From Ficedula albicollis (Eukaryota; Chordata; Aves; Passeriformes; Muscicapidae): a stretch of DNA of 64,000 nucleotides. Of this stretch, positions 41,601 through 52,617 are shown one piece after another. The stretch is taken from the NCBI RefSeq assembly GCF_000247815.1, contig NC_021674.1:81700935-81764934 (forward strand). The letters are read 5' to 3'. A program made the position numbers and the translations under genes. The notes under the pieces are model-generated. The model was given only the letters and a program-made list of their open reading frames with translations, was not told the origin of the DNA and did not search any database. Positions within the stretch are counted from its first letter, which is position 1. Each line of letters begins with the position of its first letter.

Positions 41601-44600
41601 ATTACAAGATTCTCCTGTTAGCCATTACAGATTGTGCCATGTGGATATATTGCCAGATTTTAAAATTAGTATGAAACTTGCAAGCAAGTCAAAGTGTAGA
41701 AAGCTGAGGTAGTGAAGGCAAATATGTGTGCATGTAAACATAAACAGGACAGAAACAAGTAAAGAGTTTCCTATCTGCTCTCTAAATTGTGTTACAGCTA
41801 TGTATTCCTTTTTCAGAATATCTGAGTGACATTTAAATGATTTTTTTTTGTTCTACAGAAGTCAAAAGAAAATACCAGAGTAATTTGTAAGCGCTGCAAG
41901 GCAGTCCTGGGAGAAGCAGTTTCATCAGGTATGAGATGTTGAAACAAAGCTAGACTTGACTGCATCAGCCATTGAACATTGGTGGTTAAAAACACTGAAG
42001 GAAAGCTTATCAATAACGTGCAGTGATGATTCCTGGGTGTTTGTGCCATTCCCTTCTGGAATAGATTAGGTTGGTGCTTCTAGTGTTAGACCTTGAAAGT
42101 GACTTTCAGCAGGAATTTTCATTATCCTGGTTTCTGTGGCATATTTGGCTAATTCCAGACCTTTGGAAGACTCAATGTGTGATTCCAGTTTACTAGGAAT
42201 CCCAGGAAAAATGAAAACTTGAGAAATTACAGGTTGCTTTGTTTCCTGTTAGTTCTACAGAATAAGTGAAAAGTAAATTCAGAACTTGATCAACACAACT
42301 AGATGCTGAAGATTGCTAACAGTCAGCCTGGTTTTGTGGGAAGGAAGCCTTTTCAAAGGCTTCAGGTTATGTCTCCTCCTCACCCAATGATAAACTGATG
42401 GGATTATTGGTTAAACAGGTTATGTCTCCTCCTCACCCGATGATAAACTGATGGGATTATTGGTTTAAAGGCTCTAATTATATTGGGTCAGCAGGGTTTA
42501 CCTGAAGTGGTGTAAAGATGAGGCTTCAGGTTATGTCTCCTCCTCACCCAATGATAAACTGATGGGATTATTGGTTTAAAGGCTCTAATTATATTGGGTC
42601 AGCAGGGTTTACCTGAAGTGGTGTAAAGATGAGTGCCTGGTTGTTTTTAAAATTCAATTATTCTTGGATGGGAAGCAATGATAAGATAGCAGGATTCATT
42701 CTTTCATTCTCCCTCTCTTCCACTTCATCAGTTGGTGTGAGCCTGCCTCATTTCTGGGATCTGGTGAATACAAAAGTTCTCAGAAAATGCAAAGCCTGTT
42801 TAAGAAATGCCATAAGGTGAGACAAGACAGAAGGTGGTCTGTGTCTTCTGTTACAGAATGTTCTGATTGTCCTTTACAGGGATCTGAACAATACAGGCTT
42901 TAATGAAACCAAATTTAAGGTACAATGTTTGAAAGCCCACAAAGCAAGATGTGACTTTAGGAAAGGAGTGCTGGAAAAAGAGCATGAATAACAAGGTCAT
43001 GAGTAATAAATCAGTGGGAATGGGGAAAGACAAGCACTTATAGGTGTGCAGGGATTTGTTATGGACTCTGCACATGACTGAAGCTAGATAGGATATCCAT
43101 TGTTTTGACTATGTTTCTTCAGTGGTGCAGGAAATTTCAGTGGAGTTCAGAGAAAAAAAGAGATGTATAGTGCAAGTGTAGGCAGACCCATCTCTGTGAA
43201 AAGAGACTTGAGAGCAAACTTGACTGTCATGCTTCCTCATGAACAGGTATCAGTGTCTGGAAGATAAAGCAGGATTAGAGTCATATATCTGTGGAGACCA
43301 GATTCAGCTTTGAGATTCCCCCATGGGCTATTCCTTCCCCCAACTCTATCCACATATACTTGTATGATTTTTTCTTGGGAAATCACATCTTCTATCTCTC
43401 TGCAAGCAAATATCTCCTGAATTCCCAATACCCTTGTAGCAGTCACACCAGTTCCTTACTCAGGGTAATGGCTGAGGACCTTGGGAGACGGAACTGTCTT
43501 TTCTTTCTGTCTCAAAGAACTCACATAACATGGAGCAGATATAATTAAATTTAGAGGTAAAGCATAATTTCCTAACAGTGAAGGTAATTTAGAAAGTATA
43601 GTATTTACCTGGTAAAGGGGTGGGATTACCAGGCCTTTGGAGGGTTTGAAACAGATTGTCTTCCTGAAATGTTTGCTTTCATCCAGTTTTAATGGTATGT
43701 GGGGACAGAGATCCATCCTTAAAACTTGTGGACCAAATGAATCTTCCAGTTGTTCACATGCTGAGGCTTGACCTGTTTTGCTGGCCCTCTGGTTAGACTG
43801 TATTTGCAGCATAGACCCAGATCTTCAATATGATCATCTTTGACCTGATTTCATTGATGGAGATTGAATTATGCCCTCAAACACTTCTATTCAGTGTTAA
43901 GAGCTGTCTTAGTGGAGTTTTGATGCGCAGCTACAATGAAACTCAGAATGTATGCAGTGGTAATGTTGAGTGAATGTGATTTTAGGAAAGATGTTCCATT
44001 CTGCTCTTTGAGCAAAGAAGAAAATTATTCCCCTGTGTGAGCTGTTATTAAAACTGTCTCTAGTGATTCACTGCAGCATTACTAAGCAGCAGAGGGTACT
44101 AAAATACTTATGTAAGCTATGCTGATCTCAGTGCTTTAGGAAAGTTCTTTCAATTCATCTTTGAGATTCAGCTTGAGCTCTTGCTTGCTTGGTTTCAAGA
44201 TGATTGTTCCCAGCATTAAACAAAGATCAATATGAATGAGAAATTGCTGATCTTGTAATTAGCTTGGAGCAGTTTTCTTCAGGCGGTGTAGGTTTTTTGT
44301 TATGGTTGCTTCTACTCCTACATACCCAAGCAAAATATGATTGTCTGCTGCACCTCTTAATTCACTACTGAACAAATATTTAATTAGTATAGTGATATGG
44401 TGACTTACAGTCTAATCTTAGTAAGTTGGTTATTCTATCGTAGTTGAAAAATGTTTTTGTCATTTTAGATACCATTAAATATTATGTCACTGAGGTGATT
44501 ATTCAACCAACTGAGGGAAGTTTCAGTCCAACACCAAGGTAACAAAATAATCAGATAATTTGCTCAAATATATATTTCAGAAAGAATGCTAGAAATGCTC

Positions 44601-47600
44601 TAATGTTGTAGTTTCTTGAATAATTACGTATACATAACAGTGCAATTTTATGTAATCATCACAGAATTAAACATTGTAAAGGTGAAGTACCTGAATTCAC
44701 TCATGTACAGTTTTGTTTGCTTTTATTTGTGTGTGATACAGGAGATTGTGTATAATTTGCCACAGTGTCTCTTTTTTCAGGTGATAAGCCAAATAAAATG
44801 CTTTTTTAATTTGAACTGTTCAAGTTTGCACAACGTCTGGTGGCTAATTATGAAAGCATAAGTTTATATCATACGAAGTTGAATTAAGTAAAACTTGAAA
44901 TGTTTAATTGGAAGTGAGACTTTAGAATATTCAAGTAATTTAGTTTGAATTTAAGACTAAGATGAAACAGAACTTGATCTAGCTACCTGGTGTCATGTAC
45001 AATGATTTAATGATAGTTCTTTCTTTTTGGGAATTGTATTTGAAATGTATGCATAATTCTGAACTTTGTGTTCATATATGTAAAATATAATGGGGAAAAG
45101 CTTCTATTCAGCATGTGACAATTGGTGTCAGCCAAAATAAAGGATGTGAAGCAATTTAGAATCCTGATCTATTAAAAAATTCTTATTGTAGGAAATAAAA
45201 AGTTCTCTAGTTTTGAGTGAGAGGAAGATAAAGAAGCCCTGTCTTTCAGTAAAATGTGATTGTAGGATGTAGTGGAATTGAAGTATGAGTTACTCATTTA
45301 CCTGTAGTGCATAGATATGAATGACTGTGTAGTTGTTATGGAAACATGATATGTGGTTAATTCTTAAACAGGTCTCAGTTTGTACAGAGCATAGTTGCTC
45401 AGTGTCTTTTGGAATTATCCTCTGCTAAAAGCACATTTAGATTCACCATAAAAGGAGATAATGGAAAAACCTATATTCTGGTAAGTTTTTAAGTCTTCAT
45501 CTTGCTGAAGAAGATTACCCATGTATCCCAGTTCCTAAAACATATTATTTATGCTATTTATTATTTTATGTTTTAAAAAATTAACAAATTCAAATTCTTG
45601 AAGTGGTTCTGAGGTAAATCTATTCAAGTAAGTATATTGCTGAATTTTAATCTAATTAGAAGTTTAATCTAAATAGAAGTTTAATTTTTTAGTATATATT
45701 TCACCTTCTTGCTCCACTGCTTCTTTAATCATCAGAAGTGAATCAAATTGTATAGCATCTTTCACAACCATTGTCTCAAGTCAGCAGGGACTATTAATAT
45801 AGTCAGTACATTGCATTGCGAAGTGAAGTATGAACAAAAATAAAATTGCCTATTATACTTTGTGTTCTAATGCTGTTAAACTTGGTTAAGCTTGGTATTT
45901 AGATGGTGACAGCTAGATTCCTCAAACTTTTAAGATGGATAAGTGTTACCTTGATACTATACACTTACTATAACCAGGGATGTTTCCTTTTATTTCTGAG
46001 CTAAATACGGGTATAGAATTTGTAGTTTTGCAGTTTATAGCAATAATTCATAGACACAAAGAAGTACGTGATTAGAGATACCTGCCCTGGATAAACTTAT
46101 AAATGCACTTTCTTGAGGCAATGTAATTACATAAACTATTTTTTATATATATTGTCCAAGTTCTATGATTTTGGAACATCTAGATGCTGAGGAAAGTGGT
46201 TTTCTGCTGCTTTTAAATAAATTTTAGTGGCAAGACAAAATTTGTGCAACCACTGAGAAATATCTCTTTTGTGATGATAAAATGAAGGTTTCATGAGCAG
46301 ACCCATAATTATACATTGTCTAATTGAGAAGTCATTAAAAATCATTGTGATTTTTCCCTTGTAGCTTATCTGTTCCCAAGTTATGTAAAATTCTGGTCTC
46401 GTAGCTTAGATACAACAAACTGTAATAACCATTTTTTCCTGTTATTTTTTAAGAGGAAAATCACTTTATTTAATAGATTGCCATTACTCTTAGCTCTGAG
46501 CTGCATTTTTGCCAATGTATTGATTAGAGGACCAGGCTGAATTAGACAGGGACTGGCTTCTGATTGGCATCTCTTCCTTTATATTGGTTAGTTAGTTTTT
46601 CTCAGGTGTTTTTAGTATTTAACATCAGAAAGTCGTTGCTCCTATCCAGGGTGAGATTCTGGCTACGGAACCTGTGTTGATATACACATGAACAGCTGTT
46701 CTGGAGTCATGGGTTAGGACTCAGAGGCCTAATGTAAGCTCTGTTTAAATTAATGATAGTCAGCAGCTAAATGGTAAAATATGGGTGCTTGAGGCTATGA
46801 GCACACAGCCAAGTTACACAAGTAGTCTTATCACTGATGCATCATGAATCAGCTGTCCCACTTGTTTGTTTTGATAATGAGCCAAAGATTCTAGTTCACA
46901 ATGTTTGTGCTTACCTACTGAATACACACAGCTTAGAACTATGTATGTGATAATTAGAGTTAAGGTTTTTCACGAGTCTCTTTAATTTTTTGTAAACCAC
47001 AAATGATATATGTATTTATTTTCCTCATTTTTTCTGTGTGTATCATTTAATATTGCCAATTACGTTATTTGCGCACATCAGAACATGAGTTTCTGTTTTC
47101 TAAGTTGCACATACTCTGTTGTTTAAGCTATATACTGCTTATGTTGGGATTTTTTTAATTTTTAAAAGATGACTTAAGTTGCACATACTCTGTTGGGATT
47201 TTTTTAATTTTTAAAAGATGACAGTTAAATAATAAACTTAAATAAAAGTTAAATAAAAACCGTTTCTTTGTTTCAGGGGACAAAAGTGGTGCATACAGAT
47301 GTCCTTATTTGTCCTAACTATATCTCTGCCCTCTTCACATTTGTGAATCACTTGTCTTCTCTTTTTACTGCACTGTTGAAGGGTTCCTTGCCTTGTAGTT
47401 GCATGAGTTACAAGCTGAGAATAAGAAGAGGACAGCAAACAGATAGTGAGATAGGAGAACACAAGCAAAATGGGACATTATTGGTCACCATAGCAGTGTC
47501 TCAGTCTGTTTTTTTCTGCGCTGTAAGAAAGTGTAGCTTTGAAAGCAGTAAATAAGTAGTTTTCTGGTTGGATACAGAGAATTCATCTCATGAATGAGAT

Positions 47601-50600
47601 CAACCTCATAAAAAAGATTACATCTGTGAAAATCAAAAGGTATGCAGTGGTTTGGACTCTTTGAACACTATCTCCAGTCTTTCAGTATTGAAGGAAAGAT
47701 GTTTTTTGGAGTGAGATTAGACCGTAAAGTGTTTTGAAAGTAAGGCAGCTTGTTCTTCAGGAGTGAGTGGAGAGGGAGTGGGAAGATATCCCAAGAAAAT
47801 TAATATGTAACAAAATGGGAGAGACCTGTCTGCAGAAATGCTATAAACTATCAGTCTGGTTATTGTCCCTGTCTTGAAGGGCATGAGCAGAACCAATTTG
47901 TACTTGTTAGGATTGGAGATGGGGTGGATGTTGCAGTGGTTAAGAAGTGAGATAATGAGAACCTTATTGAGACTTAGCTACCCACCTCTCTTAGAGAGCT
48001 TTATTGTTTGTGAAATATGTGGAAACCACATCTTTACCTGAACACTCAGAGTGTGAGAAGATAATAGGTGTAATGAAAGAAGTTTACATTAGTTACCTGT
48101 GTGATGATGAAAGCAATGTCTGCAATAAATAAAAAAGACCTAGCAAGGAAAAATAAAAGATTTGGGTTTTTTTTTACCCATGTTAAATTCAAATTGATGC
48201 CTAATTGTCCACAAATTGATGCTGGAAACTCAGGCTGAGATATAGGGAAACTGATCACAGAAGCTAAATTGTAGTATTTCAGCTGTTTGGTTCAAGTCTC
48301 ACGGAGTGTAGCTGCGATAGATTTGTTGCAGCTTTTTTCCAAAGAACTTTTGAGTCTCTTGACAAAATGATTTGACGCAAAAAGAAAACAATGAAAAGAA
48401 GACCAACAACCCCCCAGATACTTATTTTTCTGATTCTGTCATTTCAGACAAGGTCATCAATGGCTTTGTGAATGAATTCTACACTTTATGTATATATTTT
48501 TCCATAAAGGTTCTTATCTTACTGGAGCTAATGGGGGGGGAATTTGGTTGTGCAAGCTCTGCTGTGCAAAGAGATAAAAAGAAAGATCGCACATTGTGAG
48601 TAACATAGTTGAAAGCACAGCTCAAAATATGAAAGTGTGTTAGCCAGAAATACATGTATAAAATTCTTAGAGTCAACGCAATGAGTCTGGGTGAGCGATT
48701 GTTCGCTCAGATCGAAAACAACATCCAAAAATTATTCATGCATGAATGAAAATACTACCTAAAAAAGTAAATGTAGTTCAGAAATTGATTTTGCTCATGT
48801 CTGGGAATGTTTCCACGCCCAGGGATTCATTTGCTTTCTCCATATTGTGGGCTAAATTATGAATACAGATCTGTTGTGTTGCTGTTCAGACAAAGACATT
48901 CATACAAGTTCTCGAACATGATTGTGAGATGCCACATGTAGCACTTGTAGAGAGAAGTGCTTTTCAAATGGGCTGTGTTGCAAATGGAATGCTTTGGTTG
49001 CTTTCTCTGCAGCAGATTGCAGAAGGATTCTGAAAGGAGCAGAGAGCTATTGCTACATTGTTCCCTTGTCTAGTTTGAAGGATATTCCTCTTCTGAAAAG
49101 CATCTCAGGAAGCTCCTTCCACGCGGAATTGTTAGAAATTTCGAAGGGAAGAAACTCTGTTCAGTTTGTGTTGGCAGTGGCCTGTGTTTCTGCACCATTT
49201 TCTTTCAACACCTCTTTCAGCATTTGGCCTGTGTTTCTGCACAATTTTCTTTCAACACCTCTTTCAGCATTTGGCTTTAAGCACCTTGTGTAATGGTCCC
49301 AGCTAATGAGGTATATTTTGCAGTTTAGGCTACAAATGTGTACAGTGAGTTACCAGAGCAAAACTGATGAACAACCACTTGCAAAGCCAAGTGCAGTTGC
49401 TTGTCATCATTCATGTGCATATGCTAAAGTGATTCTCCTCCTCCTATCCCCTCCCAAGATGTCTTTATCAATATATCTCATTCCTTCTTTATGAAGCTTC
49501 CACTGTAATGTTCTGAGCCTTGGGCTCTGATAAATTGTGACTGTCACATTCAATTACAACATATACTATGTGTCCTGTTAATGACTGCCTTCTCCCTCCA
49601 CAGGGGATATCATGTGTCTGCTACCTAACATCATGTAACTTGTTTTACTTGAAGCTGATTAGATCATGAGAAGCAGAGATTGCTCTCTAGTGAGCAACAC
49701 TGTATAAATCCCATTTTCTGTGATAAATATTTCATATATAAAAATTTCATACAGGCACCAGATTTGTAAAAATTGATTTCCATTGTTAACTTGGATCACT
49801 TCACTACTGCAGACTGTGAATTAAGGAAAAGCCTGGCTTATTTGTAGGTGTTTAGCAGGAAAGCCCTGGATCCAAGTCAGAACACTGATACCAAATCACA
49901 CAAAGATTAAATGAGATCCATAACGGGATGCAAAAAGTTCAGATTTCTCAAAACTCGCCCCAGTAAATATCTCTCAAATTGCTGTGAGCAAATAGTGCTG
50001 AAGAATGCCAATCCCATTATGAAATTTGATACTTATTTCTCAAGTGAGAGTGTGCTGCAGCTCTTTGTAAATTCCAACATGCCTTTTAGACCATGTTAAT
50101 TGTTGTCTATTTCCTTGCATGTATTAGCTCCATAGAGTCCTAACTACCATGCTGCTTCTAAAAATCCTCAATTTTTGGCACTTCAGTGGGCAGTCTTTCT
50201 GTTCCCTGTCTTTAGCCCTCAGTTGCTGAACACAATGTTCTTGACTAATGCATAGAAAATTATGAAATTGGAAGAATAATACATCTGGTACTGAAAGAGA
50301 TGACTTGGGACTATTTCTTTTGTTCCTACCAAAGGGGATGTTCTACAGTCACAAAAAGGGGCAGCTTCAGAGTAATGATCTTAAGAGTGACTGATAAATC
50401 AGTGTTGTATTACCCTTTTTTTCTTCACTAGAAGCTGTGCAGACTGTGCTGAATGATAAAATATCAATTTATGTCTGTTAATACTTTGTTAGAAACTTTG
50501 TAAGAGTGTGGCTTAAGTATCAGCTGATTTAGGGTCGGAGTAAAGTAACAAATGGAATTGTAAGTAATCTGCAGTAAACTAAATTATTTTTCATTTATAG

Positions 50601-50770
50601 ATATGGCTTTTAAATTCTGACACATTGCTGGTAGAGTCTTTAGGAAGTTCCTCCTCCCACAGTGATTTTACACTGTTTGGAGATATCCTCACATCTAGCT
50701 CTGGACCAGTGGGAACCTGGAATGCTGTCAAAGTCCTTTACCAGCCATGCATTCAATGCAGAAATAAGGA
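29310..50770 (+). CDS. UBE3D: UBE3D, exons 1-8 (about 335 codons; usual C-terminus not found)
   Basis: UBE3D (UBE2CBP, H10BH) is a HECT-like E3 that binds the E2 UBE2C, accepts ubiquitin and passes it to substrates such as cyclin B. Eight plus-strand exons join in phase. Recognisable family blocks in order are QSALL, VRLAPSSCRGL, GDGLHLR, YCQSCG...VKDR, RVLPLPSENW, EWCCHPDPFA, GDCFVGDTFFL, VICKRCKAVLGEAVSS, FVQSIVAQCLLELSSAKST, FRFTIKGD, WLLNSD and VKVLYQPCIQCRN. Two CxxC pairs (YCQSCG and ICKRCK) are probable metal ligands. The mammalian protein is about 389 residues, so only the last 50 or so are missing. The linker between the GDCFVGD block and the second CxxC (exon 4 to 5) is much more diverged than the blocks. 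An N gap splits exon 2. Confidence 0.94.
29601..29707. repeat. 77-base G run between two copies of the same 17-mer, UBE3D intron 1
   Basis: CCGGGGCGCGACTGGGG occurs at 29601-29617 and again at 29691-29707, with an uninterrupted G run (29614-29690) between. This looks like a base-calling or gap-filling slip that re-entered the same sequence, rather than a natural repeat. Confidence 0.9.
29787..30609 (+). CDS. UBE3D: UBE3D exon 2, split by a 617-N gap
   Basis: The acceptor is TCCTCCGCAG. The left part (29787-29930) encodes AAAELPSAPVEVSVCADS to PSSCRGLR. The right part (30548-30609) encodes RLRGDGLHLRVRLRGAPPAA and ends at donor GTGAGG. The literal N length (617, not a multiple of 3) puts the halves out of frame. 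Joined directly, or with their shared GCG overlapped, they are in frame and match the family spacing between CRGL and GDGLHLR. Confidence 0.85.
29931..30547. other. Assembly gap (617 N) inside UBE3D exon 2
   Basis: A run of N between two halves of one exon. The flanking coding sequence suggests that little or nothing is truly missing. Confidence 0.99.
30632..30683 (+). repeat. GGGACCT heptamer array in UBE3D intron 2
   Basis: About seven tandem units of GACCTGG/GATCTGG register, giving GGG every 7 bases starting some 20 bp after the exon 2 donor. The spacing suits G-quadruplex formation in the transcript. Confidence 0.85.
30926..31215 (-). mobile_element. CR1 LINE 3' fragment, minus orientation
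   Basis: ATCATAGAATGCTAAGGGGT, GGAATGGACTTCAAAGGTGA, CTGGGCAGCCTGTGCCAGTG and AAAGAATTTCTTCCTAATGT are the reversed CR1 tail in the correct order. Confidence 0.88.
32594..32684 (+). CDS. UBE3D: UBE3D exon 3, first CxxC
   Basis: 91 nt encoding VVFTLRESLKPNKNYVFYCQ then SCGDIAVKD and CG. The acceptor is TCTATAG and the donor GTGAGT. It carries the conserved YCQSCG motif, one half of the probable metal site. Confidence 0.93.
34235..34840 (-). mobile_element. Passerine-type ERVL-like LTR
   Basis: Contains the characteristic blocks GCCCACCAAAGCTGCTCTAT, CAGCTGGACAGGAGGGACAA, CACCATTATCTTCCTCATGG, GTGTCTGCAGAGCATG and CTTCTGGCAGCTGCTCACA. On the minus strand an AATAAA lies near 34665, which suggests the LTR is transcribed that way. 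Internal open frames, including one of 149 codons, are not genes. Confidence 0.7.
34846..34995 (+). mobile_element. CR1 LINE 3' end fragment, plus orientation
   Basis: GTGGTCACAGCACCAAGCCT, AGAGTTCAAGAAGCATCTGA and TGATCCTTGTGGGTTCTTTC followed by CTCTGTGATCCTGTGA are a CR1 tail. It abuts the LTR. Confidence 0.75.
37375..37606 (+). CDS. UBE3D: UBE3D exon 4
   Basis: 232 nt encoding KFLRVLPLPSENW, EEWCCHPDPFARS, LHPQHGDCFVGDTFFLLNS and a diverged tail ending HHVSQSGSNL. The acceptor is CTCTAAG and the donor GTAAAG. The first base completes an Arg codon from exon 3. Confidence 0.94.
41069..41196. repeat. 64-bp tandem duplication
   Basis: GTTTTCTGTCTTCCATATGT through CATGCCACATATGGAAACTG recurs at a 64-bp offset, nearly perfectly. 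Confidence 0.93.
41193..41268. repeat. 38-bp tandem duplication
   Basis: TTTTGCACTTCTGACAGTTA...CTTTGTCAATACCT recurs at a 38-bp offset. It begins where the 64-bp duplication ends. Confidence 0.92.
41859..41928 (+). CDS. UBE3D: UBE3D exon 5, second CxxC
   Basis: 70 nt encoding KSKENTRVICKRCKAVLGEA and VSS plus G. The acceptor is TTCTACAG after a T-rich tract, and the donor is GTATGA. It carries the second conserved CxxC pair. Confidence 0.93.
41929..44468. other. UBE3D intron 5
   Basis: 2.5 kb of intron whose only notable structure is the nested duplication at 42358-42633. The opposite-strand open frame at 43456-43812 shows no family features. Confidence 0.7.
42358..42633. repeat. Nested tandem duplication (53-bp then 111-bp units)
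   Basis: CAGGTTATGTCTCCTCCTCA starts at 42363, 42416 and 42527. The last two begin a 111-bp unit, repeated through TTTACCTGAAGTGGTGTAAA and GATGAG. The first and third copies are preceded by GGCTT while the middle one is not, which suggests two successive events. Confidence 0.93.
44469..44538 (+). CDS. UBE3D: UBE3D exon 6
   Basis: 70 nt encoding TIKYYVTEVIIQPTEGSFSP and TP plus AG. The acceptor is CATTTTAG and the donor GTAACA. It matches the family segment containing TEIIIQ. Confidence 0.92.
45372..45480 (+). CDS. UBE3D: UBE3D exon 7
   Basis: 109 nt encoding SQFVQSIVAQCLLELSSAKS to KGDNGKTYIL. The acceptor is CTTAAACAG and the donor GTAAGT. It is the best conserved block of the C-terminal half. 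Confidence 0.94.
47102..47222. repeat. Tandem duplication with an internal length difference
   Basis: AAGTTGCACATACTCTGTTG and GGGATTTTTTTAATTTTTAA followed by AAGATGAC appear twice. The first copy carries about 24 extra bases between the two blocks. Confidence 0.88.
49179..49272. repeat. 47-bp tandem duplication
   Basis: GGCCTGTGTTTCTGCAC then TTTTCTTTCAACACCTCTTT and CAGCATTT recur at a 47-bp offset with one or two differences. Confidence 0.92.
50601..50770 (+). CDS. UBE3D: UBE3D exon 8
   Basis: 170 nt encoding IWLLNSDTLLVESL, a variable stretch, then GTWNAVKVLYQPCIQCRNK plus GA. The acceptor is CATTTATAG and the donor GTAAGT. The next exon must begin one base short of completing an acidic codon (GA|N). 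Confidence 0.94.
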
Positions 50771-51079
50771 GTAAGTACAACCTTTTTTAAACTCAGATTC
50801 TGGTATTCATTAGCTTTGCATTTGTATTTCTTTCATGTTCTTTGGGCAGTCTGTTAATCTCAGATATAAACCTATTTGAATTTGCATATTTGTTAAAGTA
50901 TTTTTTTAAACAAAATGTCAGAGGAGTAGTATTTGGTTTCTGTTGCAGCCAGAGTGAATCTGTTTGTTAGATTTTTGCATTGTAATATTAAAAAAAAGAA
51001 GACCAAAGAGTTTTGTTGTTTCTAGGGGGCATAGTGTCTCTAACTTGGGTATTATTGTTTAAATTTAATTTGCTTTCAG

Positions 51080-51149
51080 TCCAGTGATGATGTTATTTCA
51101 AAACAAAAGCAGGGCCCTGAGAGAAGGGAAAAGCAAAGAGGTGAAGAAG
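51080..51149 (+). CDS. Possible alternative UBE3D exon 9 (unproven)
   Basis: A 70-nt segment with acceptor TGCTTTCAG and donor GTAATT. Joined to the GA of exon 8 it reads DPVMMLFQNKSRALREG, then KSKEVKK, ending on a codon boundary. It does not resemble the mammalian continuation (EKLVSLWESD...). Lengths and phases fit the preceding and following segments, but chance remains possible. Confidence 0.3.
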
Positions 51150-51835
51150 GTAATTAAATACAGTGTCATAAAAATGTGTTTCTTTGATATGTCTGAGTGT
51201 ACTGGAGCCCTCATAAAGCAAACATTTGATTTCAGCAAGCTTTGAGTTCGACATTAGGAAAAACATACACTGCCTAACATGTTAAAGCCTTTATCGGTTG
51301 GAGAGCAAAGATGAGAGCATGTTGATTAAACAGTGGCTCCAATGTTTGCAGGTGATGATGTATGATTTAAGCATAATTTACCTCTTTCTTTGAGCAGTGA
51401 TAGAAAAGAAAGCATTGATTTTGTGTAAGTCACATTTAAATAGTGGTTTGTTGTTATTTTTCTTTAAACTTTGGAAACTAGGTGAAAAATTTAAATAAGT
51501 ATGGATGAAGATATTCGTTCCAGACTCAGTCAATACACAAATCATTTATAGCCCAAGACCTCATAAAAGTACAACAGAAATGTTTTCTCACACAGTCAAG
51601 TGAATGTCTATATGCATTCAATATTTTTGTAGGAGAAACATACACCTTACAAGCATGTGTGATTCATTGTAGAGTGTGTATCCTGGATGTTGCCAAGTGT
51701 ATCCTTTTTATATTTCAACAGAAGCAATATTGAATAGCAGAAATAAACTCTGACGAATGGAGAGAATGCAAGATTTTAATATTTAGAGAAAAGGTTATTC
51801 TACATTGTTAGTGTTAGTCATGTAAGAGGAAAAAA

Positions 51836-51947
51836 ATCTTTATTAATGTAATAGTTTGGAAGATGGCTTTGGAAAACCTTTATGACCTAATATCTTTATT
51901 GATGTAATAGTTCAGAAGATGGCTTTGGAAAACCTTTATGACCTAAA
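51836..51947. repeat. 56-bp tandem duplication
   Basis: ATCTTTATT.ATGTAATAGTT then AGAAGATGGCTTTGGAAAAC and CTTTATGACCTAA recur at a 56-bp offset with a few substitutions. Confidence 0.92.
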
Positions 51948-52518
51948 TATTATTTAGGGATCCAAAATGCATCCTAAAGTATTATCATTTATACTGCTTA
52001 TTCTGACAATGGGAGATATTTTACAAGAATCTGTCTAAAATGAAAGATATTTCGTTTACTATTCTTAAGTCTTACAGAAGTGTAACTTACGGTCTTGCTT
52101 TTCAAGTTTCATTTCTTTATCACTGAGAAAACTTAATTATCTTAACACACATTCATCTACTCTGACATGTTATTGAGATAAAAGTCATCTACTTAGTAAT
52201 TTTCATGAATGGAGTTCTCAGCAGCAGTATTTTAATGTGAGATTATATTCAGTTCTTTCTATTTCCACAGGCAGACTTGTTAGAAGTCACTTTTTTCCAA
52301 CTTTTTTTCCACTCCACTATTCTGTATTTATCTTTGGGATTTTGCAGTGAGCATAAGGAAAAACTGAGGTTTTAATTCTTTTCTGACAGTAATTGGTATT
52401 TTCTCTATCCAGTTCCTGGACAAGTGAAATAACGGAAGAAAAGGAATGAAGGATTCTTTTTAAGCTTCAGAATCCAAACTGTTGGTTTAGTATTGTTTTT
52501 CCATTTTTATATTTCTAG

Positions 52519-52617
52519 GAAAGAGCAGTGAAAAGGACATTAGCACTTCAATCTGTTTCCACTAACTCATTTATCAGCTGGCCTCAAGTACCACCTGAAT
52601 CTGTGCAATCAGACTGA
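52519..52617 (+). CDS. Possible alternative UBE3D terminal exon (unproven)
   Basis: The acceptor is TATTTCTAG. The segment encodes ERAVKRTLALQSVSTNSFIS then WPQVPPESVQSD and a TGA at 52615. Spliced after 51080-51149 it would give a protein of about 391 residues with a tail unlike the family. I saw no AATAAA in the next several hundred bases, which weakens the case. Confidence 0.3.
   Translation, partial: ERAVKRTLALQSVSTNSFISWPQVPPESVQSD

Larger units (their letters stand above)
37607..41858. other. UBE3D intron 4
   Basis: 4.25 kb of AT-rich intron with two adjoining local tandem duplications (41069-41196 and 41193-41268). No mobile element is recognised. Confidence 0.7.
45481..50600. other. 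UBE3D intron 7
   Basis: 5.1 kb of AT-rich intron containing two local tandem duplications (about 47102-47222 and 49179-49272). No mobile element or gene is recognised. Confidence 0.7.

Noticed and set aside
41069..42633. Possible CRISPR-like array
   Set aside because: The repeats are two- or three-copy tandem duplications without regular spacers, in a vertebrate intron.
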